Shown here in pieces: positions 18,750-27,194 of a DNA stretch of 64,000 bases. The DNA lies in NCBI RefSeq assembly GCF_963455295.1, contig NZ_OY734020.1, positions 2,108,001 through 2,172,000 on the forward strand, given 5' to 3'. How positions within the stretch are numbered: position 1 is the stretch's first letter; every line of letters starts with the position of its first letter. The notes beneath the pieces were generated by a model. It did no database searches. It was not told the DNA's origin and saw only the letters and a list, made by a program, of their open reading frames with translations. The DNA is from Candidatus Thiodiazotropha sp. CDECU1 (lineage in GTDB: Bacteria > Pseudomonadota > Gammaproteobacteria > Chromatiales > Chromatiaceae). A program made the position numbers and the translations under genes.

Positions 18750-19754
18750 ATGCGAATATTCGTGTTTGAGTATATTACGGGAGGAGGGATGCTGAATAGC
18801 CCCTTGCCGCCATCTCTTGCAGAAGAGGGAGATATCATGCTCAAGGCATTGGTTTCCGATCTGTCAGAAATCGACGGTATCGAAGTCCACTCAACCCGTG
18901 ATGCCCGCTTGCTTAAGCCAGACCTGCCGATTGAGTTCCACATGCTGCACGATCTCGAAGATTTTCCCCTGGCATGGCAGGAGTGTATTGAATCCGCCGA
19001 TGCAGTATGGCCCATCGCACCGGAATTCTCAAATGTACTGAAACACATCAGCGAGACGATTATCAGTCATGGAAAACTTCTGTTAAACAGTCCGCCACAG
19101 GCCATCCAGACCACGTCGAGTAAGATTATGACCTCTAGCTGCCTGATGGATATGGGTATCCCCGTGGTACCGACCTACAGGTTTGATGAGGTTGTGCCCG
19201 ATCACTCAGGCAGTTGGGTATTGAAACCGGATGACGGAGTTGGCTGCCACGGTATCAGGATATGCCGGGACATGGATGACCTTTCTCGGCAATGCGAGTC
19301 TTTGCCTGCGGGTAGCGAGTATGTGATTCAACCCTTCGTTCACGGCACACCAACCAGTCTCAATATATTGGCTTGTAAAGGCGAAGCCTTTATATTGAGT
19401 GTTAATCACCAGCGCATTGCAGTCACCGACAACAGATTCGTGTTGCTGGGTTGTGTAGTGAACGGTCATATGAAACAGCGGGCTCGTTACCACCGACTCG
19501 GTCGCAAAGTAGTCGCCGCACTACCCGAGCTGTGGGGTATCATTGGCGTGGATGTCATCGAAACGGAGAAAGAATTGAAGGTGTTGGAGGTCAATCCAAG
19601 GATCACTACCTCCTATGTGGGGCTAAGAGAGTCTACCGGGGTCAACCCGGCTGGCATGGTGTTGGATCTATTGAGCAATAAACTTCCGTTGCCGGACCAG
19701 ATTCTGAATGCATCAGTTGTCGATGTTAACCTGGAGTATGCCGGTGCAGCATGA
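18750..19754 (+). CDS. ATP-grasp ligase, MfnD-like
   Basis: A 334-residue ATP-grasp protein whose N-terminus (MRIFVFEYITGGGM) and core (SWVLKPDDGVGCHGIRI, LKVLEVNPRITTSYVGLRE) fit the tyramine--glutamate ligase family MfnD of methanofuran synthesis and its methylotroph counterparts. It probably adds glutamate to the tyrosine-derived part of methylofuran; the exact acceptor cannot be read from sequence. First of a tight plus-strand run with the MfnF-like, pabB and MfnE-like genes. Confidence 0.83.
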   Translation: MRIFVFEYITGGGMLNSPLPPSLAEEGDIMLKALVSDLSEIDGIEVHSTRDARLLKPDLPIEFHMLHDLEDFPLAWQECIESADAVWPIAPEFSNVLKHISETIISHGKLLLNSPPQAIQTTSSKIMTSSCLMDMGIPVVPTYRFDEVVPDHSGSWVLKPDDGVGCHGIRICRDMDDLSRQCESLPAGSEYVIQPFVHGTPTSLNILACKGEAFILSVNHQRIAVTDNRFVLLGCVVNGHMKQRARYHRLGRKVVAALPELWGIIGVDVIETEKELKVLEVNPRITTSYVGLRESTGVNPAGMVLDLLSNKLPLPDQILNASVVDVNLEYAGAA

Positions 19755-20793
19755 CGCAGTCCTGGGTTGGGATCTGGGGGGTGCCCACACCAAGGCGGCA
19801 TTGATTGGCAACAGTGGCTGTGTGGAATCCGTACAACAGATCGCCTGTCCATTATGGCAGGGACTCGAACATCTTGATTCGGGCATTCAATCGGTAGTGG
19901 AGAAAATCGGTAGGGATAGCGGTCTCATGCATGCTGTTACCATGACTGGTGAACTGGTGGATCTGTTTCCGGATCGTAATAGCGGTGTTAAGGCGTTGAT
20001 CGATACCATGGATCAGCGTTTTTCAGATTCGAAGCTGAGGATCTATGCCGGATCGGCTGGATTTCTGAAACCTGAGACTGCAATCAAGCAGGCTCAACAG
20101 GTGGCTTCAGCCAATTGGCTTGCCACTGCATCCTGGGTCGCCAACCGCTTGCCGGAAGGTTTGTTGCTCGATGTGGGGAGCACCACCACCGACCTGATAC
20201 CATTCGCTGACAAGCAGGTGCTGACATGCGATTATAGCGATCATCAACGGCTGGTCAGTCAGGCCCTGATCTATACGGGTGTGGCTCGAACACCTTTGAT
20301 GGCGATTACTGACAAGGTCCCATTTGCAGGAGAGTGGGTTTATTTAATGGCTGAGCATTTTGCAACCAGTGCGGATATCTATCGATTGAACGGTGATCTG
20401 CCCGAAGCCGCCGATCTGCTACCCAGTGCCGACAATGGTGAAAAGAGTGTTGCCGGCAGTGCCAGGAGATTGGCGCGCATGCTCGGTTTGGATGCCGATG
20501 CGACAGATATGGATGGGTGGCGCAAGGTATCCCAGTATATGGCAGAACAACAACTGCGGTCCCTGGCGGATGCCTGTGAACGGATTCTTTCAAGGCCTGG
20601 TCTGTCAGCCACGGCACCCCTGGTGGGTGCTGGTGTGGGACGATTCCTGGTGGAGCGCATCTGCCGCCGACTGAAGCGGCCCTATATCGGTTTCGAAGAG
20701 CTATTCAGCTGTGCCCAACGGATCGAGTCAAAGGTGGCCGAGTGTGCCCCGGCTGTAGCCGTTGCCAGCCTGGCCAAGGATGGCGCCGCATGA
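19738..20793 (+). CDS. H4MPT-linked C1 pathway protein, MfnF-like
   Basis: About 351 residues, ASKHA/hydantoinase-like fold: N-terminal LGWDLGGAHTKAALI phosphate loop, a second loop LLDVGSTTTDLIPF and a C-terminal APLVGAGVGRFLVERI. In archaea MfnF couples the furan and tyramine-glutamate parts of methanofuran. The frame opens at 19708, but the ATG at 19738 gives only a 17-base overlap with the upstream gene and begins just before conserved sequence. The stop overlaps pabB by 4 bases. Confidence 0.85.
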   Translation: MPVQHDAVLGWDLGGAHTKAALIGNSGCVESVQQIACPLWQGLEHLDSGIQSVVEKIGRDSGLMHAVTMTGELVDLFPDRNSGVKALIDTMDQRFSDSKLRIYAGSAGFLKPETAIKQAQQVASANWLATASWVANRLPEGLLLDVGSTTTDLIPFADKQVLTCDYSDHQRLVSQALIYTGVARTPLMAITDKVPFAGEWVYLMAEHFATSADIYRLNGDLPEAADLLPSADNGEKSVAGSARRLARMLGLDADATDMDGWRKVSQYMAEQQLRSLADACERILSRPGLSATAPLVGAGVGRFLVERICRRLKRPYIGFEELFSCAQRIESKVAECAPAVAVASLAKDGAA

Positions 20794-22184
20794 GACCCGT
20801 TAGCCTCGATTTTCCCTACCATGAGGATAGCAGTGAGCTGTTCGAGGCCCTGGCGCACCTACCGTGGGCGGCCTTTCTCGACAGTGGCAACCCACATATT
20901 CAGCAGGGACGCTATGACATCCTCTCGGCAGATCCCATAAACATACTCACTACCCGGGGAGAGCAGACCGAGATACACAGCAGTGGCGGCCGTAAGCGCA
21001 TCTCTCAGGAAGATCCGTTTCAACTGCTACGGCAAGCCCTTGGACCGGTAGTCGAGGGTATTCACGACATTCCTTTCTGCGGCGGTGCAATCGGCTATTT
21101 TGGCTATGATCTGGGGCGGCGAATTGAGCGACTGCCAAGCCTTGCCGAGGATATGGAGCATCTGCCAGAGATGGCGGTGGGTATCTATGACTGGGCGCTG
21201 GTGGTGGATCACCAGGAACAGCGCTGTTGCCTGGTTGGTCAGAATCCGGCCCGTCTGGAAAGATACCGCAGGCTATTGCAAAGGGTGACGGAGCGTTCGT
21301 CTCAGAAATCGGCAGCAGCGCCCTATCGTGTGCTGGGTGAGGTGTGTTCGAACATGACCCGGGACGAGTATCACGGGTCCATCGCAAGAATCAAGCGCTA
21401 TATCCTGGACGGGGACTGTTACCAGGTCAATTTCGCACAACGCTTCTCGGTGGTTGCCGAGGGCGATCCCTGGCAGGCCTACAAGGGATTGCGCCAGCTC
21501 AATGCGGCCCCTTTCGCTGCCTATTTGAACATGCCCCATTGCCAGGTATTGAGCACATCGCCCGAACGCTTCCTTGAACTTCGCAATGGTCGCGTGGAGA
21601 CCAAGCCAATCAAGGGAACCGCGCCCAGAGGAGGGGATCCGATTGAGGATATGATGCTCGCGGAGATGTTGAAAAACAGCCCCAAGGATCAGGCGGAGAA
21701 TCTCATGATCGTCGATCTGTTGCGCAACGACCTGGGCAAGGTCTGCGCCACCGGCAGTGTGGAGGTGCCGGAGCTGTTCAAGCTGGAGAGCTATGCCCGG
21801 GTGCATCATCTGGTGAGCAAGGTTTGCGGCAGATTGGCTGAGGGTCAGGACGCACTCTCCCTGTTACGCGCCTGCTTTCCAGGTGGCTCGATCACCGGGG
21901 CACCGAAATTGCGCTCAATGGAGATCATCGAGGAGTTGGAGCCCCAGCGGCGGGGTATCTACTGCGGCTCTATCGGCTACATCGGTTTGAATGGCGATAT
22001 GGATTGCAATATTGCGATTCGGACCATGATCCATTCCGAGGGCATCACCCGTCTATGGGCGGGTGGCGGTATCGTCGCCGATTCCGATCCCGAGGCCGAG
22101 TATCGGGAGACCTATCACAAGGCTGCCGCCCTGTTGGATCTGCTACAACGAATGGAGCAGATGAACAGCGAACGATGTGGGTAG
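20790..22184 (+). CDS. pabB: Aminodeoxychorismate synthase component I
   Basis: Makes 4-amino-4-deoxychorismate from chorismate, the precursor of p-aminobenzoate for folate and here for H4MPT. 464 residues from the ATG at 20790, which forms a 4-base overlap with the upstream stop; the earlier start at 20742 lies deep in that gene. Chorismate-binding motifs are present: CYQVNFAQRF, STSPERFLEL, KPIKGTAPRG, DLLRNDLGKVC and FPGGSITGAPK. The PIKGTAPRG lysine is the usual PabB signature. Its position among cofactor genes suggests a supply dedicated to the mptG product. Confidence 0.94.
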   Translation: MRPVSLDFPYHEDSSELFEALAHLPWAAFLDSGNPHIQQGRYDILSADPINILTTRGEQTEIHSSGGRKRISQEDPFQLLRQALGPVVEGIHDIPFCGGAIGYFGYDLGRRIERLPSLAEDMEHLPEMAVGIYDWALVVDHQEQRCCLVGQNPARLERYRRLLQRVTERSSQKSAAAPYRVLGEVCSNMTRDEYHGSIARIKRYILDGDCYQVNFAQRFSVVAEGDPWQAYKGLRQLNAAPFAAYLNMPHCQVLSTSPERFLELRNGRVETKPIKGTAPRGGDPIEDMMLAEMLKNSPKDQAENLMIVDLLRNDLGKVCATGSVEVPELFKLESYARVHHLVSKVCGRLAEGQDALSLLRACFPGGSITGAPKLRSMEIIEELEPQRRGIYCGSIGYIGLNGDMDCNIAIRTMIHSEGITRLWAGGGIVADSDPEAEYRETYHKAAALLDLLQRMEQMNSERCG

Positions 22185-22792
22185 TCAAGCTGGGTGGCAG
22201 TCTATTTACCTCGGATCATCTGACAAAATGGCTGACTCTACTGGCGCAGACGCAAGCGCTGGTCATTGTCCCTGGCGGTGGACCTTTCGCCGACCAGGTG
22301 CGACAGGCGCAACAACAACTTCAGTTCGACGAATCCACCGCCCATAGGATGGCGCTACTTGCCATGGAACAGTTCGGTCGGATGTTGTGTGGACTGCAGC
22401 CCGGACTGACTGCCACTGCCAATCCTTTGCAGATGGAAGATGCACTCAAGCGGGGTGAGACACCGGTATGGATGCCCACCGCCATGACCATGGCCGCTGC
22501 CGACGTGGAACACAGTTGGGATCTGACATCCGATTCCCTGGCGGTGTGGCTCTGCAACCAGCTTGGCGCGCAAAACCTGATTTTGGTGAAATCCCTATCC
22601 CTTGATTGTGAAAGCCTGTCCCTGGATGAGTTGACGGCCCGTAACATTGTGGATAATCGATTCGGCAGTTATCTGAGGTCGAGTGCTATCCAGGCGCTAG
22701 TGATGGCAGACTGTGAGCATGCCCATTTTACCCAGGTATATGCTGGCAACTCGGCGGTTGCTACCAGGATAGTGATTGGCCCTGAGGATTAA
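22175..22792 (+). CDS. Amino acid kinase-family protein, MfnE-like
   Basis: 205 residues from the ATG at 22175, overlapping pabB by 10 bases. The amino-acid-kinase fold is shown by MWVVKLGGSLF and VIVPGGGPFADQVR at the N-terminus and SDSLAVWLCNQLGAQNLILVKS in the second half. Archaeal MfnE phosphorylates aminomethylfuran phosphate to the diphosphate used by MfnF; with the MfnB and MfnF homologues here the same step in methylofuran synthesis is likely. The longer frame from 22004 is an artefact inside pabB. Confidence 0.86.
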   Translation: MWVVKLGGSLFTSDHLTKWLTLLAQTQALVIVPGGGPFADQVRQAQQQLQFDESTAHRMALLAMEQFGRMLCGLQPGLTATANPLQMEDALKRGETPVWMPTAMTMAAADVEHSWDLTSDSLAVWLCNQLGAQNLILVKSLSLDCESLSLDELTARNIVDNRFGSYLRSSAIQALVMADCEHAHFTQVYAGNSAVATRIVIGPED

Positions 22793-23193
22793 TGAGCCCC
22801 TAATGATCGGTAGATGGTTTTGCACTATTCTGGGCCAGCTGCACGACCCTTTTTAGAACAAATCTGACAATTTCTTGGCTATTTCGACTTTCAAATAGGA
22901 ATAAAAAATCATACAACTTGTCGAGATATGTTCTAACTGTATGAAAATTAAGCGATTAACAATTATCAATGCCACTATGGCATATGTTATGCAGAATATT
23001 AGTATGCTCTGATGGATATAGGCTTTCTTGAAACAGCTCTATTAGCTTTTATTAAAGTACTGCTGCAAGATTCCGCTATATATAGTATCAGACTACTGAT
23101 GGCCTAACAGATGTGGCATGGATTCCTCCTCTCAACAAGGTCGTCCCATGGTTGTCGAGATTCATCTCTGGCGACCTTTGACTGGGGGTTATT
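22793..23193. other. Gap after the MfnE-like gene
   Basis: About 400 AT-rich bases with no convincing gene. The 3' end is a plausible leader of the next gene, with a GGGGG-type ribosome site before its ATG. No clear terminator is visible by eye. Confidence 0.5.
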
Positions 23194-23607
23194 ATGGAAT
23201 TATGCGCTGTTTTGCTTTCTTGGGTGTTCACCCTTTCTGACTACAATCGGGTCGACAATCAATGTCCTGAAATGGAGATGGTGAGCCATAGTTGGTTGCA
23301 GGAACGTGCCTGTAACGGACGCTCCTGCAAGGTGCTGGGCTGGTATCCCGGAGAAGGGGATGTGGTCTATCTCGATGACCGCATGGATTTGGAGAACAAT
23401 ATCTTCCATACATCGGTTGCCCTGCATGAACTGGTACATTGGCTTCAGGGCAAACGAGGCGCGGTGCTGGAAAATTGCGAACAAAGCATCGCCGCGGAGC
23501 GAGAAGCCTACAGTATACAGAGTCAGTTTCTGGTCGAATACGGCACCTACTATCCAGTAGGACGGGTTATACCAATGCTGCGATGCGATGAGTCTGACTC
23601 GTCATAG
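23194..23607 (+). CDS. Small protein with HExxH motif
   Basis: 137 residues, not assigned to a named family with confidence. The central segment SVALHELVHWLQGKRG has the zinc-metallopeptidase motif His78-Glu79-x2-His82, followed by Glu residues at 101-105 (AAEREAY) that could give the third ligand. The first ~15 residues (ELCAVLLSWVFTLS) are hydrophobic and could be a signal or anchor. The ATG has GGGGG seven bases upstream. Placement between methylofuran and pterin genes may be incidental. Confidence 0.65.
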   Translation: MELCAVLLSWVFTLSDYNRVDNQCPEMEMVSHSWLQERACNGRSCKVLGWYPGEGDVVYLDDRMDLENNIFHTSVALHELVHWLQGKRGAVLENCEQSIAAEREAYSIQSQFLVEYGTYYPVGRVIPMLRCDESDSS

Positions 23608-23646
23608 AAGAGCTGATCTGAAACAAGATTACAAGTATCTCCCATG

Positions 23647-23677
23647 ACTATTGGTGGGGCCGGGCCCCATCAATAGT
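23647..23677. repeat. Strong hairpin in the gap before the second PTPS gene
   Basis: Arms 23647-23661 and 23663-23677 (15 bases each) are complementary except for one G-T position. The GGTGGGGC core recalls the repeat at 815-885. It lies 39 bases past the HExxH gene, without a T-run. The rest of the 335-base gap 23608-23942 shows no convincing gene; a minus-strand 63-codon frame (23648-23839) with a CTQC motif is unsupported. Confidence 0.6.
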
Positions 23678-23942
23678 ATGCTTCGATCTCATATCCAGCC
23701 AGTGTTGGTCTTCCATTTCTGAGACACTGCCTGTGTCAATCACGTCATACCTCTCATACCCGGATTCCCCAAGCATCGATTCTCCTCGACACTGGGTGCA
23801 ATAGAAGCGGTCAGATCCCGCAATTTCAGTTGGATCCAAACTTGCATGACATTGAAGGTCAGGTTGACGCTTACCTGGTGCCCCGTGATACTTGGCGAAC
23901 CAGGGATAAGGCTATCAACATAATTAAATTCGGAGCCAACCT

Positions 23943-24455
23943 TTGCAAAATCATGCTCAAACATTTGCGGTCGATGTCCACCCGGGGGAGTTACATTTCA
24001 ACTCCGCCCATTTCATCACCTTCGACAGCAGCTGTGAAAATCTTCACGGACACAACTTTCATGTCCGCATCCAGGCCCATGGGGATAATAACGATGATGC
24101 GTTTGTCATCGATTTCGTCCAGCTCAACCGACTCGCCGCCGAGGTGTGTTTAAGTCTGCATGACAAGATTTTACTCCCAGGCACCAGTACTGAGGTCACG
24201 ATCGAGGAGGGTGATGGCCAGATAGAGGTCGCCAGTTATGACAAGAGATTCTCTCTGCCGGCGGTCAATTGCCTCATTTTGCCTGTCGCCAATACCACAG
24301 CTGAAATGCTGGCCTGGCATATTATGGAATCCCTGCTGCCGAAGCTCGAAGCATCTTCTGCGTTGACCCATGTAGAGACCCTGGAAGTGGCTGTGGAGGA
24401 GGCAGATAATCAGTGGGGTATCTGCCGGCGCAGGATTAAATCCGGGCGGGTATGA
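23943..24455 (+). CDS. 6-pyruvoyl-tetrahydropterin synthase-family protein
   Basis: 170 residues, one PTPS domain with an intact zinc site: His in FNSAHF, then LHGHNF with both His, plus VIDFVQLN and LHDKILLP. Members act on dihydroneopterin triphosphate or related pterins in folate-, queuosine- or biopterin-type routes; here the neighbours (dihydropteroate-synthase-like, DUF447, mfnB) point to the H4MPT pterin. The start is a TTG: an in-frame stop lies 15 bases upstream, no ATG precedes the conserved region, and GGAG is placed 7 bases before it. Confidence 0.88.
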   Translation: MQNHAQTFAVDVHPGELHFNSAHFITFDSSCENLHGHNFHVRIQAHGDNNDDAFVIDFVQLNRLAAEVCLSLHDKILLPGTSTEVTIEEGDGQIEVASYDKRFSLPAVNCLILPVANTTAEMLAWHIMESLLPKLEASSALTHVETLEVAVEEADNQWGICRRRIKSGRV

Positions 24456-24517
24456 AATGGTGCAATCAGACAGACAGAGCGAGGTAGTGTTCGCGATATT
24501 TTCGAGGAAGCGGCAGC

Positions 24518-25915
24518 ATGGCTGAGAAGATCCTCTTTCTCACCGGATCACTGGCCGAGAAACAGCTCTATCGGGTTCTGCAGGAGATGGCCGCCGCGGA
24601 GTTCGAGTGGCGGGTACACAATCTCGGTATCAAGGTGGCGGCGTTGATGACCGCCGATATGATCAAGCGCCGCCTTGATGACACCGGAGATGCACAACGG
24701 ATCCTGGTGCCGGGTCGCTGCCGGGGCGATCTGGATGAACTCACCCGCCACTTCGGTATTCCAGTGGAGCGGGGCCCCGAGGAGCTGATGGACCTGCCTC
24801 GCCATTTCGGCTATGCAGGCAAGGCCCCCGATCTCAGCGGTTACGATGTGAACATCTTTGCCGAAATCGTCGATGCCCCCAATCTCAGCGTCGAAGCGAT
24901 CCTGGAGCGGGCCGCGGCCTATGCCGCCGACGGGGCTGATGTCATCGATCTCGGCTGTCTGCCGGAGACACCCTTCCCCCATCTTGCCGATAGTGTGAAG
25001 GCCCTCAAGGCTGCCGGCTACCGGGTCAGTGTGGATTCGATGCAGAGCGAAGAGCTGCTGGCCGGCGGTGAAGCCGGCGCCGACTTCCTGCTCAGCCTGC
25101 ATGAGAACAACCTCTGGATTGCCGACAAGGTTGCGTCCAAACCGGTGGTGATTCCCGCCAAACCCGGTGACCTTGACTCCCTGCAGCGTGCCATGCGAGA
25201 GCTGGATGATCAGGAGCGTGCCTATATTGCAGATCCTATCCTGGATCCCATTCACTTCGGTTTCACTGAGTCCATCGTTCGCTACCAGCGTCTACGGAGA
25301 GATCATCCGAAAACAGAAATAATGATGGGGGTGGGTAACATCACTGAGCTGACAGAGGCCGATACCACCGGCATCAATGCGGTGTTGATGGGCATCATCT
25401 CGGAACTTCACATCAGCAATATCCTCACCACCCAGGTCAGTCCCCACTGCCGCAGCGCCGTGCGTGAGGCGGACGCGGCGCGGCGTATCATGTATTGGGC
25501 ACGCCAGGAGAAGAGCCTGCCGAAACAGGTCGACAATCGGCTTACAGCCGTGCATGAAATCAGACCCTTTCCCTATACCTTTGACCAGATAAGCGAGCTG
25601 GCCGCCGAGATTCGCGATCCGAACTACCGCATCCAGGTCAGCGACGAGGGCATCCACCTCTACAACCGGGAGGGTCTGCATACCCATGAGGATCCCTTCG
25701 AGTTCTTTCCTCAGCTGGAGGTCGAAGAGGATGGCGGGCATGCCTTTTACCTCGGGGTTGAATTGGCGAGGGCGCAGATCGCCCATCTGCTCGGCAAACG
25801 CTATGTGCAGGATCAACCCTTGCGCTGGGGCTCGGCCCTGTCCGAGGAGGAACAGGATATGACCCAACAGCAGGCACCAGGCACCACCATGAAAAAGGTC
25901 AGGAAAACCTCATGA
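24518..25915 (+). CDS. Dihydropteroate synthase-like protein (DUF6513 type)
   Basis: 465 residues. The first ~130 (KILFLTGSLAEKQLYRVLQE to LPRHFGYAG) match the DUF6513-type domain, and residues ~135-350 form a dihydropteroate-synthase-like TIM barrel (AAYAADGADVIDLGCLPE, YRVSVDSMQSEE, EIMMGVGNITELTEADTTG). Archaeal relatives couple the RFAP-derived arm to the pterin in H4MPT synthesis, which fits mptG at 10149. A ~110-residue C-terminal extension follows. The end overlaps the DUF447 gene by 4 bases. Confidence 0.88.
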   Translation: MAEKILFLTGSLAEKQLYRVLQEMAAAEFEWRVHNLGIKVAALMTADMIKRRLDDTGDAQRILVPGRCRGDLDELTRHFGIPVERGPEELMDLPRHFGYAGKAPDLSGYDVNIFAEIVDAPNLSVEAILERAAAYAADGADVIDLGCLPETPFPHLADSVKALKAAGYRVSVDSMQSEELLAGGEAGADFLLSLHENNLWIADKVASKPVVIPAKPGDLDSLQRAMRELDDQERAYIADPILDPIHFGFTESIVRYQRLRRDHPKTEIMMGVGNITELTEADTTGINAVLMGIISELHISNILTTQVSPHCRSAVREADAARRIMYWARQEKSLPKQVDNRLTAVHEIRPFPYTFDQISELAAEIRDPNYRIQVSDEGIHLYNREGLHTHEDPFEFFPQLEVEEDGGHAFYLGVELARAQIAHLLGKRYVQDQPLRWGSALSEEEQDMTQQQAPGTTMKKVRKTS

Positions 25916-26481
25916 TCCACGAAGTAATCGTCACCTGCCGCAGCCAGGAAGGGGAAGATCAGATCGCCCCGATGGGTGTGGTCTGGCGGCAAGGGGAGGT
26001 TGTTATCGCCCCCTTCCGTCCCTCACGCACCCTCGACAACATCCTTGGCGGGGAGTGCGCGGTCATCAACTACTGCGACGACGTCAGGGTTTTCGCCGGT
26101 TGTCTTACCGGGCGCTACGACTGGCCCCTGGTGGAGGCGGAGCAGGTGGATGCACCGCGACTGGTCGATGCCCTGGCCCACAGTGAGGTGCGGCTGCTAA
26201 GGGTGGAGGAGGATCAGGTCCGTCCGCGCTTGATCTGCAAACCTGTTTACCAAGCCAATCACCGGCCATTTCAGGGGTTCAACCGGGCCCAGTCGGCGGT
26301 GCTGGAGCTGGCGATTCTGGTTAGTCGGCTGGAGCGGCTGCCGGCAGAAAAGATAGATGCAGAAATAGCCTACCTGACCATTGCCATCGACAAGACCGCG
26401 GGTGAACGGGAGCGGGAGGCCTGGGATTGGTTGATGGCACGGGTAGAGGCGTTCCAGAAGCAGAAAGAGGATGCGGTATGA
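25912..26481 (+). CDS. DUF447 family protein
   Basis: 189 residues. The N-terminal split-barrel segment (APMGVVWRQGEVVIAPFRPSRTLDN) resembles flavin-reductase-like FMN-binding domains, and the C-terminal half is helical. The family is common in methanogens and H4MPT-using methylotrophs but its reaction is not settled. Overlaps of 4 bases with the upstream and downstream genes make it part of the cofactor operon. Confidence 0.82.
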   Translation: MIHEVIVTCRSQEGEDQIAPMGVVWRQGEVVIAPFRPSRTLDNILGGECAVINYCDDVRVFAGCLTGRYDWPLVEAEQVDAPRLVDALAHSEVRLLRVEEDQVRPRLICKPVYQANHRPFQGFNRAQSAVLELAILVSRLERLPAEKIDAEIAYLTIAIDKTAGEREREAWDWLMARVEAFQKQKEDAV

Positions 26482-27194
26482 CGGGTATGTTGGCCAGTGT
26501 AATCGACCCACGGGAACTTGATATAGCCATCCAGGCCGGTGTGGACATCATCGATTTGAAGAATCCTCACACAGGGGCGTTGGGGGCACTCCCCATAGCG
26601 TCAATTCGCAACCTGGTGACCCAGTGTGCCGGCCGCTGCCCGGTCAGTGCCACTGTCGGTGATCTGCCTGCCGATCCGCAACAACTCAACAAGGCCATTC
26701 GCCAGACCGCCGCATGCGGGGTTGACTATGTGAAGGTGGGTTTCTTCTCCAGTCAAAACCTGAACCAATGTCTGCAAGCCATATCCGGACTCACCCATAG
26801 ACATAACCTGGTGGCAGTGCTGTTTGCGGATCGTGATCCACCGCTGCAGAGGTTGGATGAGTTTGCCGATGCCGGTTTTCACGGTGTCATGTTGGACACG
26901 GCAGGCAAGGGTGGGGGAGGGTTGTTGGCGCATACAGGTGTTAACCGGCTCGGTAGATTCGTAAATCAAGTCAGGGCGTTGGATATGCTCAGCGGTCTCG
27001 CCGGATCCCTGGGATTGGAGGATATCCCCCATCTGCATCCCCTGTTACCAGACTATCTTGGATTCCGCGGTGCACTGTGTGAAGGGAGTGTGCGCACAGC
27101 CAGTGTTGTACCCGAGCGGTTGCTGGAGATTCAAGCTGCACTGGTGCAAACAGCTCCGCGGATGGACCAGGCAGCATTGGAGCTATGTCCATGA
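26478..27194 (+). CDS. mfnB: (5-formylfuran-3-yl)methyl phosphate synthase
   Basis: Builds the furan ring of methanofuran/methylofuran from two glyceraldehyde 3-phosphate molecules. 238 residues, TIM barrel: MLASVIDPRELDIAIQAG and Lys28 in IDLKNPHTGALGALP, the Schiff-base lysine of the family; VDYVKVGFF provides a second conserved lysine. The ATG at 26478 overlaps the DUF447 stop by 4 bases; the longer frame from 26427 is rejected. With the MfnD-, MfnE- and MfnF-like genes it gives most of the furan cofactor route. Confidence 0.92.
   Translation: MTGMLASVIDPRELDIAIQAGVDIIDLKNPHTGALGALPIASIRNLVTQCAGRCPVSATVGDLPADPQQLNKAIRQTAACGVDYVKVGFFSSQNLNQCLQAISGLTHRHNLVAVLFADRDPPLQRLDEFADAGFHGVMLDTAGKGGGGLLAHTGVNRLGRFVNQVRALDMLSGLAGSLGLEDIPHLHPLLPDYLGFRGALCEGSVRTASVVPERLLEIQAALVQTAPRMDQAALELCP

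Noticed and set aside
23830-24153. 107-codon plus-strand frame
   Set aside because: Overlaps the intact PTPS gene at 23943 in another frame; Ser/Thr/Pro-rich shadow sequence.
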